Shown: positions 23,540 through 34,860, numbered from the stretch's first letter. The stretch: DNA of 64,000 nucleotides from Hirsutella rhossiliensis (GCF_020360975.1 NW_025408685.1:1-64000), one strand, 5' to 3'. The notes: generated from the letters alone by a model not told the origin. Numbers and translations: made by a program.

Positions 23540-24720
23540 AGGAGTCCTTAAAGAAGGGTATAGGCCCTATAAGAACCCCTTTTTCCTAGTAGTAAAGAAA
23601 GATAGAGGACTACGCCTAATTAATTCCGCTATATATATAAATGCCGTTACTATAAGAGATACGAACCTACTACCGAATATAGATAAGTTTAGTAACTACT
23701 TCTCGATATATAAGATCCTTTCCCTCCTAGACCTTTTTTTAGGCTATAATTAGATCCTCTTAATATTAAGCTATAACTTAACGATATTCATGATACCTAT
23801 TAGCTCTTACGTATATATACTCCTTAAAGGGCTACGAACTTAGTTAGCTAATTTATAAGGATAATATAAAGAATCCTATAAGACCTTATACCGAATATCT
23901 ATAGGAATTTCCTTAATAATATAGGTATTAAGGGGCCCGATATAATATATAATAATAAAGAGGTAGCGCTAAGAGTAAGGAGATTTATCTTCGAATACCT
24001 TATTAACCTCGATAAAGTCTTAGTTAACGTTTAGTTATCGGTTATATCTATAGAATAAATAGAAGGTGCCCTATAGAAGCTAAAGTTATTAAAATTAAGG
24101 AATAAATAAGATACCTTAATATAACGTATATTAGAGCTCTCCTTAGTATCGTAGGATACTATTAAATCTAGATTAGATAGTTCGCTATCTTAGTAAAACC
24201 CCTTATAGACCTACTAAAGAAAGAAGTCTATTAGGAATAGGGAGATAAATAAGTAAAGCGATAGCTGCCAGGAAGCTATTACTAATCTAGTCTTTCTAGT
24301 ATCCCTCGACGTCGGCTTAGGAAGAGGAGATATTATTCTAATATATAATACTAGTCTGCTTAGCTAGGGGGCAGTCTTAATATAAATCGTCGATAGAAAG
24401 AGGCGCCTTATAAGGTTCGAAAGTAGAACGTAGTTACTAGTAGAAACTAAATACGATGCGATAAAGAGGGAGTATAGGGCTATATTAAGTGCGCTTAAGA
24501 GACTAAGAATATACTTATATAGCGTATATTTTATCTTAGAAACTAACGTATAGGTCCTAGTTAATTAACTAAAAGGTGCCCTTAAAGACGTCCCTAGAGC
24601 TATAGTAACTCGCTAGATAAGCTATATTTCCCTCTTCGACTTTACTATACGATACGTCGAAGGTAAGAAGAATAGCGTAGCCGACGGACTCTTAAAAAGC
24701 CAAAGGACCTTCTAACGTAT
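23540..24720 (+). pseudogene. Element B reverse transcriptase and RNase H (broken)
   Basis: Plus strand: RPYKNPFFLVVKKDRGLRLI at 23561-23620, then SIYKILSLLDLFLGYN and TIFITPI at 23705-23800. The catalytic box FLNNI is at about 23919-23933, from ancestral FLDDI with both GAT codons now AAT. RNase H reads LIYNTSLLS at about 24337-24363 (first Asp now Asn), REYRAILSALKRLRIYLY at about 24468-24520 and YVEGKKNSVADGL at about 24650-24690. Near 24030 about 59 bp present in A are missing, which removes part of the thumb region. The enzyme would copy element RNA and degrade the template. Confidence 0.82.
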
Positions 24721-24879
24721 TAGATAGGAAATAGAAGGCGATATTAAAGAATTTATAGACTTTACTTAAACGTAGTATAAGGACTAAGCTATAAAGGGAC
24801 TACTTAAAGGAATTAAGGATAATTACGAACTTCCTTTAAACGTTAAAACGGCTAGAGGGCCTTTCTAAATAAGACTATA

Positions 24880-26100
24880 GGAAGCTACGTCTAAAGAGTC
24901 TAAGTTTCTACGTTAAAAATTAGAAGCTTTAGCGACTCCCTAGGAAGGAAGAAAAGGGACCTATACTAGTCGTAGACGACCTAAAAGAACGGAAAAGGAT
25001 TATTATAAAGTACTACGCGTAAATAGGGTATAAAGGATAATAAGTTATATATACGTTCGTAAAAGATAGGTATTAGTAGGCTAGCCTTTAAAACGATATT
25101 TACGGCGTAATCTCTTCCTATAAAGAATGCTAATACTTTGCGACTAAGAGACCTTAGGAAGTTATAACCATGACCGCGCCTAGCTACCCTATAAGTAAGA
25201 TTTACTTCGATAGCTAGTATATACTATTTAATTATAGGTATTTATACCTTATAAAAGCACGAGACGACCTTACTAGATAGGTAGAAGTAACCTTAGTTAA
25301 AGAAATTACTGCGGGAGCTATAACTAAATTTATACTCTTTATTATTTATAGGTACGGCGTAATACTATATACTATAATCGATAGAGGGCCCGAAATAAAG
25401 AAAGACTTTAAGTATATCCTAAAGGATATAGGCGTTAAAGTTATCTAAACTTTAGTATATAATCTAAAGGCGAACGCGGTAATAAAATAAGGGCACTAAA
25501 GGTTAATAATAGCGCTTATAAAAATAGTAGAGAAAAAGGGTAAGTAGATTAGATACCTTAACTAAGCAATCCTTATAGACCGAATAGTAGTTAGAGAGTC
25601 TTATAGAATATTAGCTTTCTACCTACTATATAGATAGGAACTAGTACTACCTCTTAAGGTAGAATACCCGACTTAGCGACTAATCGACTAAGACGAAGTA
25701 AAGATAAAAGAAGAATTATTTAAAGTATAAGTATAAGTTTTAGAAAGGAAAGAGAAAAACGTAGAAGAAGCTAAGAAAAGAGTAATAAGATATTAAAATC
25801 GATTAATAGAGAGGACGGATAAAGCTAATAAGTATACGATAAGGAAAGAAAGCTTATAACTTAGAGACCTTATCTTACTATTTAACGTAAGACGATTAAA
25901 TAATCTAGGGAGGCAAGCTAAGTATTAGATAAGGTAGAACGGTCCCTTTTAAGTAGTATCGCGCTCGGAATAGTCTAGGGTATATAGGATTAAGACTTTA
26001 AATAGAATCGTGCTTAATAAGATAATCCTAGGAGAGTATCTAAAGAAGTTTAAAAAGGATAAAGAAGGTTAGTAGTGCTCTACTAAGGATAACTAGTTGC
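24880..26100 (+). pseudogene. Element B integrase (broken)
   Basis: Remains of the zinc-binding domain are at about 25000-25140 (SYKECxYFATKRP). The first catalytic region SKIYFDSxYILF is at about 25195-25230, the second TIIDRGPEIKKDFKYIL at about 25373-25425, and the third near 25475-25500 (ANAVIKxGHxRL, Glu now Lys). A basic region and a NGPFxVVSRS motif at about 25935-25970 mark the C-terminal domain. No chromodomain was found after it. It would catalyse insertion; this family makes a 4-bp (perhaps 5-bp) duplication. Confidence 0.8.
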
Positions 26101-26700
26101 TCTAGGATAAGATTACTCTCGATAAGAGGAGGAAGGAAGAAATAATAGACGAAATAAATAATTTACTACTCCTACTAAGTAGAAGCCTTAGATTAGATAG
26201 TACTATAGTCGTAACGACTCCTAACGAACCTTAAAAGGATTAAAGCTAGGAAGAAGAAAAGAGCGACTACGGATACCTAAGAAAGGCCTAAGGTATATAA
26301 TCGAGGTTTAGCTGCCGTAACTTAGTAAAGCAAAAAGGATCTCTACGCTAGAGCCTTAAAGACGCTAATTTAGAAAGGAGGAGGTAAAAAGGAGCTAGGA
26401 AGGAAAAGGCAGTAAAGATAGAAATCTACGACTATCGTAAGAAGCACGCTAGAACCTAACTAGTAACTAGGACACTGTCTAACTATCTAATTAAAGGACG
26501 ACTATAGTAGCTAAGATATTTACGAGTGCCTTACCTACTACCTTATCGTTTTAAATTTTCTACCTAAGGCTCCTTAAGTAGATAAAGATAATACTTCCTA
26601 CCCTTCCCTAATAATAGCCTACCCTCTACTACCTTAAAGAAGGCGAATAGAGATATAATTAAATAATAGAATAAGAAAATAAATATTCTTACTACCTACC
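26101..26700. other. Element B spacer between integrase and antisense ORF
   Basis: A charged, Lys/Glu-rich tail of the integrase frame fades by about 26300. The rest has no clear frame on either strand and is matched by A 43640-44240. Confidence 0.4.
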
Positions 26701-27520
26701 TCCCTTAAGAATAGGAGTTTTTACTTTATAGATAGGGACGTCTATTCTTTATTATAGAGGGGGAGACCTACTATAGCGAAAATAGACGCGCCTATAAGAT
26801 AAATTTTAATATATTTTCGACTTACTAAATTAAACGTATATTACCTTAAGAGAAAAACTTTTACCGCTAAAGATAGCGACTAAATAAGACTACCTACTCC
26901 TAGTAAACCTACATAGACTACTATAAAGCGAACTTAAAGACTATTTAATTATTACTTAAGAGAGCTCGTTAAACCTATATAATCTCTTTCTAGGTAAGAC
27001 GGGCGTAAGGTTAATTTCCTCCCCTTCCTCTAAATCCTTAGTAGGACTAAAGGGATTAAGGATATTGCGAAGAAGATAAAGGGCGGTCTCGTTGCTAATA
27101 TACTTATCGTAAAATTTATTAGTCTTAAGGTCGGTATAGAAATTATAACTATATATATAGTTAGCGAATCTATTAAGGTCGTAAGTAGCCCTATAGTATC
27201 TAAGGAAGTACCGCTATTCGTAAACGGGCGCCTTAGTCGAATCCTAGATATAGTTAGCGTAGAACCGGCAGTGCCTAGAAGAGATATACTTATAAAAAAA
27301 TATAATATACTTATAAGCGGAAGTTATAGTTATCTAATAAGTTCGAATATACCTTAATAAAGGCAAGGATTATAAGTTCCGTATAAAGCAATTAAGACTA
27401 CTTAAGAGTATTCTTACCGCCTTAAACTAAGCTAAGAAAAGAAGTATCCGCGCGGATAAGCGATTTCTATAGGGATATAGGTTACTAGCCGACGTCTATA
27501 ATAAAGGGCATAGAAGACGA
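26700..27520 (-). pseudogene. Element B antisense ORF-X, function unknown
   Basis: On the minus strand, opposite to gag-pol, a frame runs from about 27480 leftward. Between about 27210 and 26960 some 85-90 codons have no stop, unusual in DNA this rich in TA. Phrases are RYYRATYDLNRFANYIYSYN, FYTDLKTNKFYDKYISNETA and NPFSPTKDLEEGEEINL. Copy A (about 44380-45070) encodes the same with D-to-N and E-to-K type changes and is also open there. B has lost one base near 27356 (accttaataaagg against acctttaataaagg in A), which breaks its frame. The stops present are TAG/TAA at likely Gln codons. No domain recognised; Tyr/Asn-rich with no obvious signal peptide. Confidence 0.55.
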
Positions 27521-28402
27521 TTTAATTATACCGACCTAGCGTGCTCTCGAGAAAGTAAGAGAGAGGGGAGCGACCGCGCGCTTTAACCTTAATAATATCG
27601 GGAGCTTTTAACGGAACCTATAACCGAAAGGCGATTTCTATATAAATTAGAAACCCTTAGTAACCGATATTATTTCTACTACGGACCTAGGTCTTAAAGT
27701 AACTATAGATCTATAAAAGAAGACGGTTAGAACGAGCTAAGTAAGATTAGATAAGTTAGATAGTTATTACTTAAAAGTACTTTATATAAGAGGAAAGACC
27801 TTAGTACGATAATTCTAAGTAAGAAGAGTAGTAGTAATAAGGAAGGTCGTAGAAGAGTAGTTAAAGAGAGGTTAACGATATTTAGTAGCTCTTTAGTTTT
27901 AAGTTTAGCGGTCTTACGAGATATAATAAGGAAGAAGAGCAATCGTAAAAGGAGAAGATAAAAGGTAGTAGTCGGAAAAATAAAGAAGATAGAGGAGAGA
28001 AGAGGAGAGAGGAATAAAGAGAGTAAGAGGAAAGAAAAGAGCGGGGATTAGATAGCTCTTTAATTAATAACTAGTAAAGAAGCTATTTAGGCGTAACCGC
28101 TAAATACGCCTAAGACTTTACATTATAGAGGCCGGCTAAAGCAATTAATAACCGCGCGCTTTAATAACTATTTATTCTTCTCGCTATACCCTCCTTCTTC
28201 CTTCCTTCTTCTTCCTTCTATACGTATATATATATATATACTCTCCGTATACTTCCCTACTTATAACGATCCCCTCTACTAATATAACTCCTATATATAT
28301 ATATAATACCCTCTTAGCCTCTTAGCGTTATAACTCGAAACTACTTACCCTAACTATCTAATCTTAACTTTTCCTCTCTCTTACTTTACCTTTTCCTAAG
28401 AT
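27521..28402 (+). promoter_or_regulatory. Divergent spacer with CT-rich, TATA-rich leader of ORF-Y
   Basis: Between antisense ORF-X and sense ORF-Y. The part at 28170-28402 is pyrimidine-rich (ccttcttccttccttcttct) with a TA dinucleotide run (28220-28238) and further CT tracts up to the start codon. This resembles the promoter and leader of a fungal gene more than polyprotein sequence. The part at 27640-28060 is purine-rich and could hold a decayed coding stretch (Lys/Arg/Ser-rich); I could not settle its strand. Confidence 0.45.
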
Positions 28403-30383
28403 ATAGCGGCGAACCTAAATAGTATCCTAGGCCCGGCTATAGACCTCCCTAAGGATACCGCTATCTTCTTTAGCGTACTACTATTTAGGAGTAAGAGCTC
28501 TATTTTGCCTCCCGCTATCGGTTTATACCGACTACTAGGGGGAACCTATCGAAGATATAGAAGATAGATATAAGAAGTACTACGAATGCCTAAATAACGG
28601 GGAGTATTTAATTAAGTTTACCGCTCCTACCTTTAACCTTAGTTACTTTACGTATAAATAAAGGTATACGACTAGAGTTATTAACTTTTCGGTAGGCATA
28701 AACGAAGGGGGACTTTACTAGGGGGCGTTCCTCTAAGACCGTAGAGAAGGAAACCTAGTCGTTTTTAATGCTTAGAAAGAGGGACGATACGCTAGACTCT
28801 ATACGTTCCTATAAGTATAGCGGCAGTTTCTTTATATCCTCTAAGTTCCTTATAACTTTACCTATACGCTAGTCCCTTATACCGCCTAGTAAGAAGGGTA
28901 GGAATATAGCTACTTAGCCTTAATAATAATCTAATACTAGGTTAGAGGCATAGTCGGGCTATACCTTTAAGATAATTAAATAGCGATGCTTAAAAGTTAA
29001 AGTAATTCTAGAGTAAAGGTATAAAGCAACGTAAGAAGCCCTATAAATAGACGAGATCTTATACCGAGACTAGTATTTCTTTAAGCTAAACGAGAGGATA
29101 AGTATAAAAGGCTACGTCGATAGGCTAATATATAGAATCTAAGCCGTCGCGGTAAATAAGCTTAATTATATATAAGCGATATTATAAGGCGGTAGAGTTT
29201 CCTAGCAGTTTAATAGCGGGGTTAGACGACTATAAAGGATACTATTTAATTAAGGTCTAACGACTTTTAGCGGAGTCTTTCTTATAAGGATTCCTAGGAG
29301 TAAGCGGATTTACCGATATAACCGTATTATCTTAGGAGACTAGGAAGAATAAGACCTCTAGGAAGTCCTAGAGGTAGTTAACCTCCTAGATAGGCCTACC
29401 GGATAGAAACTACCGCTTTAAAGAGATATAGAACTAGCTTATACGGCGAGGAAAGCGAGAAAGGAGCTATCTACGCTAGCTGCCTTTATAGAGCAACCTA
29501 ACCCGATTACTTAAGCTACGCGCGGTTTCTTTACGAAACTTCTCCCTAAAAAGACCCCTAACTATCTAATTACGCTAACGGGAATCGAGAATAGACCTAG
29601 TCCTTCGTTACCTTAAGCGTTAACCGAATCGAGCTCCTTATCTAAACTAAGCAGCCTTTCCCTAAGTAACCTCGAGATAGGATCCCCGCCCTAGAGCCTA
29701 TAAAGGAGAGAGCTAAGCGCCCTTACTAGTCCCTTTATCTACGTAGAAACGACGCCTTTATTCTCCCCCTTTAATATAGCTAATTAGGCCTACTCCTCGC
29801 CTACTACTAACGGCTCCTTTAAACGTACGAAGGAGCGAAAGACTTATAACCGCTCCCCCGCCGATAACCCGATAAGGAGCTAGTAAGGAAGAAAGGTAGA
29901 TAGCCCGGCTGCTTACTCGCCCTAGGACCCCGAAATTACTAAGCGCTCGGTTAATTACATATTAACGACTATAATTCTATATATTTACGTAGGACTACTA
30001 GTAACGCGATAACGATTAGCCTACGAGACTCTATAGCTTATTTAATCTAGCTATACCTAAAGCTATAGACTAGTAAAGACGCTAACTACTTTATTTCCTT
30101 AACGCCCCTAAGAATAATAAGCGCGAATACTTAGGAGCGTATACGGGGGGTAGTAGATAATTATTTAAAGAAAGAAGTACGCGAGTAAAGATAGGAAAGA
30201 GCTAAACGAGTAGCTTATAGGTAAAGGGAGGAATAAAAGACGCGAAGGGAAAGGATTATAGTAAAGGAGAAAAGTTCCGTCGATAGTTTATTTACTTACT
30301 TACGTGCTTAGGAAGAGAACCTTACTTATTATTATCGCGCCCTTTCCGTTAGCATCCTAGGTCGGAAAGTCGCTAGGGAGGAG
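28403..30383 (+). pseudogene. Element B sense accessory ORF-Y, function unknown, internally deleted
   Basis: Starts at ATA 28403-28405 (ancestral ATG) with AANLNSILGPAIDLPKDTA. The frame reaches the 3' LTR, ending YYYRALSVSILGRKVAREEF next to the polypurine tract. Features are a Ser/Leu/Pro-rich segment (about 29560-29900) and an Arg/Glu/Lys-rich helical C-terminus (NYLKKEVRE, ERAKRVAYR; about 30155-30290). Restoring the two segments found only in A would give roughly 840 codons. The 389-bp deletion near 28510 lies between copies of TTRCCTMC and shifts the frame. A second deletion of 170 bp is near 29957. No similarity to Gag, Pol or an envelope protein recognised: no signal peptide, no transmembrane pair. 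Confidence 0.6.
30375..30383 (+). other. Element B polypurine tract
   Basis: agggaggag directly before the 3' LTR; the same sequence precedes the A 3' LTR at 56363-56371. It is the expected primer site for plus-strand DNA synthesis and fixes the LTR start. Confidence 0.8.
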
Positions 30384-30757
30384 TTTAACGGGTAAGATCG
30401 TACCCCTATAGATATTAGCCTGTTAGGGATAAGACCCTTAGTACTCCCCTTCTAACTTTCTTCTAAGTATACTTAAAGGCGTTATAAAGACCTTAATTAT
30501 CTAATTAGGCATTATCCTTAATAATAGTTAATTTAAATTTTTATTTTTCCCCTTTAAAGTAGATACCGTTAGTTACGCGACTCTAGTAGAAACGAAGAGG
30601 CATAGAGTAAAGAAATCTCTAAGACTCGTATTTATAATCTAAAGCTTATAGAGCTATATATAGACTAAGTAATTAGATAATTACGTAGTTAATTACTTTG
30701 CTAATCCTTTGCTACGTGCTACGCGTGCTTTAGGTATATGCCCTCGTCCCCGTTAAA
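30384..30757 (+). repeat. Element B 3' LTR
   Basis: About 374 bp, tttaacgggtaag to ccccgttaaa, followed by GTAC (30758-30761) and the resumed chromo-1 antisense ORF. Confidence 0.9.
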
Positions 30758-31599
30758 GTACCTACGTAAGCTTAATAAGCTAAAGACCGGTAACGAGGAT
30801 ACTAAGAATAATAGCTTAGACGTAAGCGTGCTTATTTTTAAGGAGGCTAATTAGCGCCGTCTCGCTATTATAGTATAGTATTTAGCTAAGGCTTTCGACG
30901 CCGCCGAGACGGCCTATCGTAAGTCCTTTAAGACTATAGGTATATAGAAGTCTACTATCGTAAGTTTTATCCGACCCTTTTATTAGCGACCGCCTAATAA
31001 TATACTAAGTTAAGTATACCGACTACTATATACTAATTAATAAGTACCGCGAGCTTATTATTCGCCTTAACCCCGCGCCCTTATTTAATATCGCCTATAT
31101 AAGCCTAGAGTACTAGGCCTAGGAATCCTAGTTAAAACTCCGCCTTATCGATAGCGATATAGGCTATACTTTATAGTAATACGCCTTACTATTTACTAAG
31201 GCTAAGGTAAGTGCTATGCTAATAGAGATAGGTCTTAACGCGAAGGATAAAGAAGGAGTAGAGGATAGGGTAGTTCCGGTATTTCTAGAGGTATTCGGTA
31301 TAGCGGAAGGGGCGCCTCGGTTAGTTCCTACTATACCGGCGAAGAAGAAAGGTAGTCGGAAGTAATAGATAGGTCTTATTTTTCTTTTATTTAGCTATAA
31401 CTATCCTTCTCTCCTTTATCGTTAGGGCCTTAGTAGAGTTACGGTTTAGTTTTATTTTCCTTAATAATATTTAATAGGTAGTATAGATAGTTTTCCTTAT
31501 TCTCTTATTTTACTATTTTATATATAGTTATAGGACGTTTAAGCGTACTAATACGTTAATAAGTCGGTAGCGATTTAGTAGGGATTCGTTACCGATTTA

Positions 31600-33250
31600 G
31601 TAGCGTCTCCTTACGCTAATAGGTTTCCCTACCTTACTTAGTCTTACGCCTCTTTTTCCTAGTTAGGTAAGTAGTATATTCTTTAATAAGGTCTTAGCTA
31701 TTTACTATATCTTTAGCCTCGACCTATTAGTTATACTTAGCTAGCTATCCTTTCTATTTAATAAGGAAAAAGGTATTGCCTTTAGATCTCTTTTAGTCTT
31801 TAATCTCTTAGACTTCTTATTTACCTTCGTCGTCCTTTAAGTTTAGTATTAATAGGGTTTCGCTATCTTTACGGGTGCCTTTACGCTCCTTCTATAGCTT
31901 TAAGAGACTAATATAGAAAACGTTATAAAGGCGTAAGTACTTTTTAGGGAGTATAAGATAATATACTTACTTTCTAATAGCTTATAGGACCTAAAACGGT
32001 CTAATATACTTAGGTAAGAGTTTTCTTTTTTCGTCCTTAAGGCGTAAGTTCTTTATCGATAATACTATAAGGTCTCTTACTTTTAGTATAAGTAGTTAGT
32101 GCCTTAAATCGTAGTATTTTACTTACGATTTAATAGCCTTTCCTTAGTATTCCTTAAGCCTCTTTCGTAGCTCCTATAGCCTAATAACTCTTACTCTTAC
32201 TTTAGGTACCCCCCTCTAAATAATATTATCCTTAGTATTAATATAGAAGTTTAATTAATAACCTATTAATACTTCGTTAAGTAATAACCTAGTTATCGCG
32301 TTCTTTATATTATTATATATAAATTAAGTAATATATAGGAGTAACGCTTAGTTAGTTTATTCTAAGTTAGTAAAGTATCTTAAGTAGTGCTATATAGCTT
32401 AGTTTATTTATTTTATTTACTTATCGGTTTATAGGTAAAATACTATCGATAGCTTACGTTTTACTTATAAGATAAAATAGAGATTTAACTAGAACTTACT
32501 TATAAATAGGGACCCTCTATCTAAGATAATGCCTTTTAGAGGTCTATATACTAATTTAACTTAGTAATAGAATAATTTTATTAGCTTTAGGGCTATTATT
32601 ATCTTAAAGATAGGAAAGAAGAGGTAATACTTAATATATCGGTCTATAATTACTAAGATCGTATTAACGTCTTATCTATTATACTATACTTTAAGTAGAC
32701 CTATAGTAAAGTCTATTAATAATTCTTCCTATAGTTATATAGGATATAGTAATAATTATATAGTACTATAGGGGCGATGCCTCTTAGATACTATACCTTA
32801 ATATACTAGGTATAACTAGACGTATTTATTTATATCTTTTATTATTTTATCTTAATAGAAGTTCCTTACTAGTAGTTCGCTAGTATATTAAGAGCTAAAG
32901 TATCCTACTAACGGATCGTTATAAAAGAGCTATATTAGCTCTTACTATAAGGCTGCCTTTAGAGGCACTACGATATAACCCTTCTATAGTAGTAGTCTAT
33001 CTAGGCGTACTAACTAGAAACCCTTCCCTTTTAAGAAGTCTTTAGTCTCCTTTAGCCTACTAATCGCTACGTTAACCGACTAAGTATATTTTAGTAACTT
33101 TAGTAATAGTTCTAGAACTTCTACTATATAAACCTTTATATAGTAGGCTACTTTTTTAGCGGTCTTCCTTAAGAGTAACTATTTATAACTAGCTCTCTCT
33201 TTAGCTTAATCGGCTAATCGTTTAGGTCTCGCGCCTAAAGTATTATAGTT
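31600..33250 (-). pseudogene. chromo-1 integrase and chromodomain (broken)
   Basis: The minus strand holds the same polyprotein as chromo-2 61400-63000, where the motifs read more easily. The chromodomain is at about 31670-31850 (VxEIKDxKRSKGNTFFLI then LAKYN and AKDIVNSxDLIKEY). Integrase core and C-terminal domains lie to the right of it. A KKYLRFYNVFYINLLELxK-type motif (IHPVFHVSLLEP) is just upstream at about 31890-31950. The 5' end at about 33250 merges into RNase H. Stops are at Gln/Trp codons. Confidence 0.8.
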
Positions 33251-34860
33251 TCGCTATAAATAAGCTTATATATTTTCCTTATATAAAGGCACTTTACTAT
33301 ACTTATATTAACTCGAGGTTAAGTATCTCTTTACTTATAAAAACGCCTTATTATTTCTCTATATAAATACGGTATTAATAGTAGCTAGCTTTACTTATAG
33401 CTCCGGTAATAGTTTTATAGATAGGGGCTTCTCGCCCTTATATCTAAGCATTCTCGATAGCGCGTCTACTAAGTTAGATTTACCTATATAATACTTAATC
33501 GTAAAGTTAAATAGTACTAAATATATATACTATCTTACTTACTTCCTATTTAGGGAGGTCTAGTATATAAATATCTAGAGGTTATAGTAGTCCGATAATA
33601 CCTCTACTTTATACGTTACCCCTTCGACGTAATATCGCTAGTATTTAAATAACTTAACGATAGCGAAGAGTTCTTAGTCTAAAATACTATAATTAAGTTT
33701 AGCTTTAGTAAACTTCCTTAACTAGAATGCGATTAGATAGTAACGCCCTTTATTATTAGGTTAAGAGATAATCCCTACTATCGCGAATTATAATATATTT
33801 ATTTCGATATAAATACGTCTTTTTAGATTATAATATTAGAGGAGTAAGGCTCCTTAAAAGGCATCCTTAAGAGCTTAAAACGCTGCCCTTTTAGTAAGGT
33901 TTAGCTCTATACTCCCTAGCTTCTTCCTATTCTTACTCCCTTTTAGTAATATAGTTAAGGGCGCTATAACTCCTAAGTACCTATATATAAATTATTAGTA
34001 AAAATTATAGAACTTAAGGAAAACCTAAATATTATAGTAGGTTATAGGTTTAGGCTATTAAGCTATTACCTCTACCCGTTAAGGGTCTATCGATACCTTA
34101 TCGATAAATAATATAAACTTAAGGAACTTAACTAACTATTAATAGAAGATATACTTCGATAGTTTTATATAAAGCTCTATAGCCCTTAGCCTTTCTATTA
34201 CTTATCCTTAGTATTTAGTATATTCTTCTCTCGTTTTAGAGTATATAAGGATATCGTCGAGGTAGACTATATAGATTATATCTATAAGCCCCTTAAGCGC
34301 TTAATAAATATAGCTCTAAAATATAGCTAGTACGTTAGTAAGTTTAAAGGGTATTACTAGGTATTTAAAATATTTATAATATATTTAGAAAGCGGTCTTC
34401 TATTTATCTTCTTCTTAAATTCGAATATATTAATATATATTCTATATATTAATCTTAGAAAAATACTTAGCTCCTTAATAGCGGTTAATAATCTCTAAAA
34501 TAAAGGGTAAAGGGTACCGATTCTTTTACGTAACCTAGTTAAGTCCTTAGTAGTCTATATATAGCCGTAAGGTGCTATCCTTTTTTAGAATAAAAAGGAT
34601 AGGCGCCTTAGCTAAGCTCTTTAACTCTTAGATTATTTTCCTTTTTATCGCGTCTTAGATCTAGTCGCGTAATACTTAGAGTTCCCTTTACGATAAAGGG
34701 TAAATCGGTCTATAAGGAGGTTCTATATTAAGGATTAAATTAATTAAGTAATCCGTTCCTTTTCTAGCTAGTAATAAATCGGATTTATTAGCCGAGAAGG
34801 TATCTTTAAACCGGTAAAGAGTTAGTAGGATTTTAGCCTATTCTTCTTATAAAATCCCTT
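33251..34860 (-). pseudogene. chromo-1 reverse transcriptase and RNase H (broken, YLDD box intact)
   Basis: The minus strand reads KNRYPLPFI-like sequence near 34500 and VYLDDILIY at about 34243-34267. The catalytic YLDD codons (34255-34266) are still intact in this copy, whereas chromo-2 has YLNN. RNase H follows leftward to about 33250. The domain order and motifs are classic chromovirus Pol. Many stops prevent function. Confidence 0.82.

Larger units (their letters stand above)
18907..30757 (+). mobile_element. Element B: younger copy of the A family, inserted in chromo-1
   Basis: 11.85 kb with LTRs at 18907-19274 and 30384-30757, flanked by GTAC (18903-18906 and 30758-30761; AGTAC is also compatible). 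The empty site is preserved in chromo-2 at 63859-63862. Gene order is as in A. Compared with A it lacks about 59 bp in reverse transcriptase (near 24030), 389 bp in the accessory ORF (near 28510) and 170 bp later in it (near 29957). It keeps many CpG sites that are TpA in A, which fits a younger insertion. Confidence 0.92.
17997..31365 (+). pseudogene. chromo-1 antisense ORF (about 500 codons), split by element B
   Basis: This ORF runs opposite to gag-pol between the chromodomain and the 3' LTR. Part 1 is 17997-18906 and part 2 is 30762-31365; B and its duplication interrupt it. ATG at 17997 survives (MLKKIKNYNADFLRYIRV). Next comes a Ser/Thr/Gln/Asn-rich stretch, then at 18543-18581 an Arg/Gly-rich run (RRRRGGRRRRSRS) followed by SIKKYTRSKAKARPVRAY. 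After a frame change near 18.75 kb the frame runs through the B site (IVAIVKYLRKLNKLKTGN, AKAFDAAETAYRKSFKTIG). Another frame change near 31.0 kb leads to VEDRVVPVFLEVFGIAEG and a basic end AKKKGSRK with TAA at 31363. The stops are almost all TAG/TAA, as RIP of Gln codons gives. The frame changes could be introns or indels. The same ORF is in chromo-2 (63255-64000). Product unknown; the basic stretches suggest nucleic-acid binding or nuclear entry. Confidence 0.6.

Noticed and set aside
27727..27942. Open frame of 71 codons on the minus strand, Leu/Ile-rich, looking like a membrane peptide
   Set aside because: It lies antisense to purine-rich Lys/Arg/Ser sequence in the A/B spacer. Long runs of AAG/AGA read backward give Leu/Phe/Ser. 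Copy A does not preserve it as an equally long frame, so it is taken as a by-product of composition.
30930..31020. Intron in the chromo-1 antisense ORF (gtatat donor, tactaa branch-like sequence, frame change across it)
   Set aside because: The length of about 75 bases suits a fungal intron, but no convincing acceptor (TAG/CAG) stands at the frame change, and RIP blurs such signals. It is left as a possibility only.
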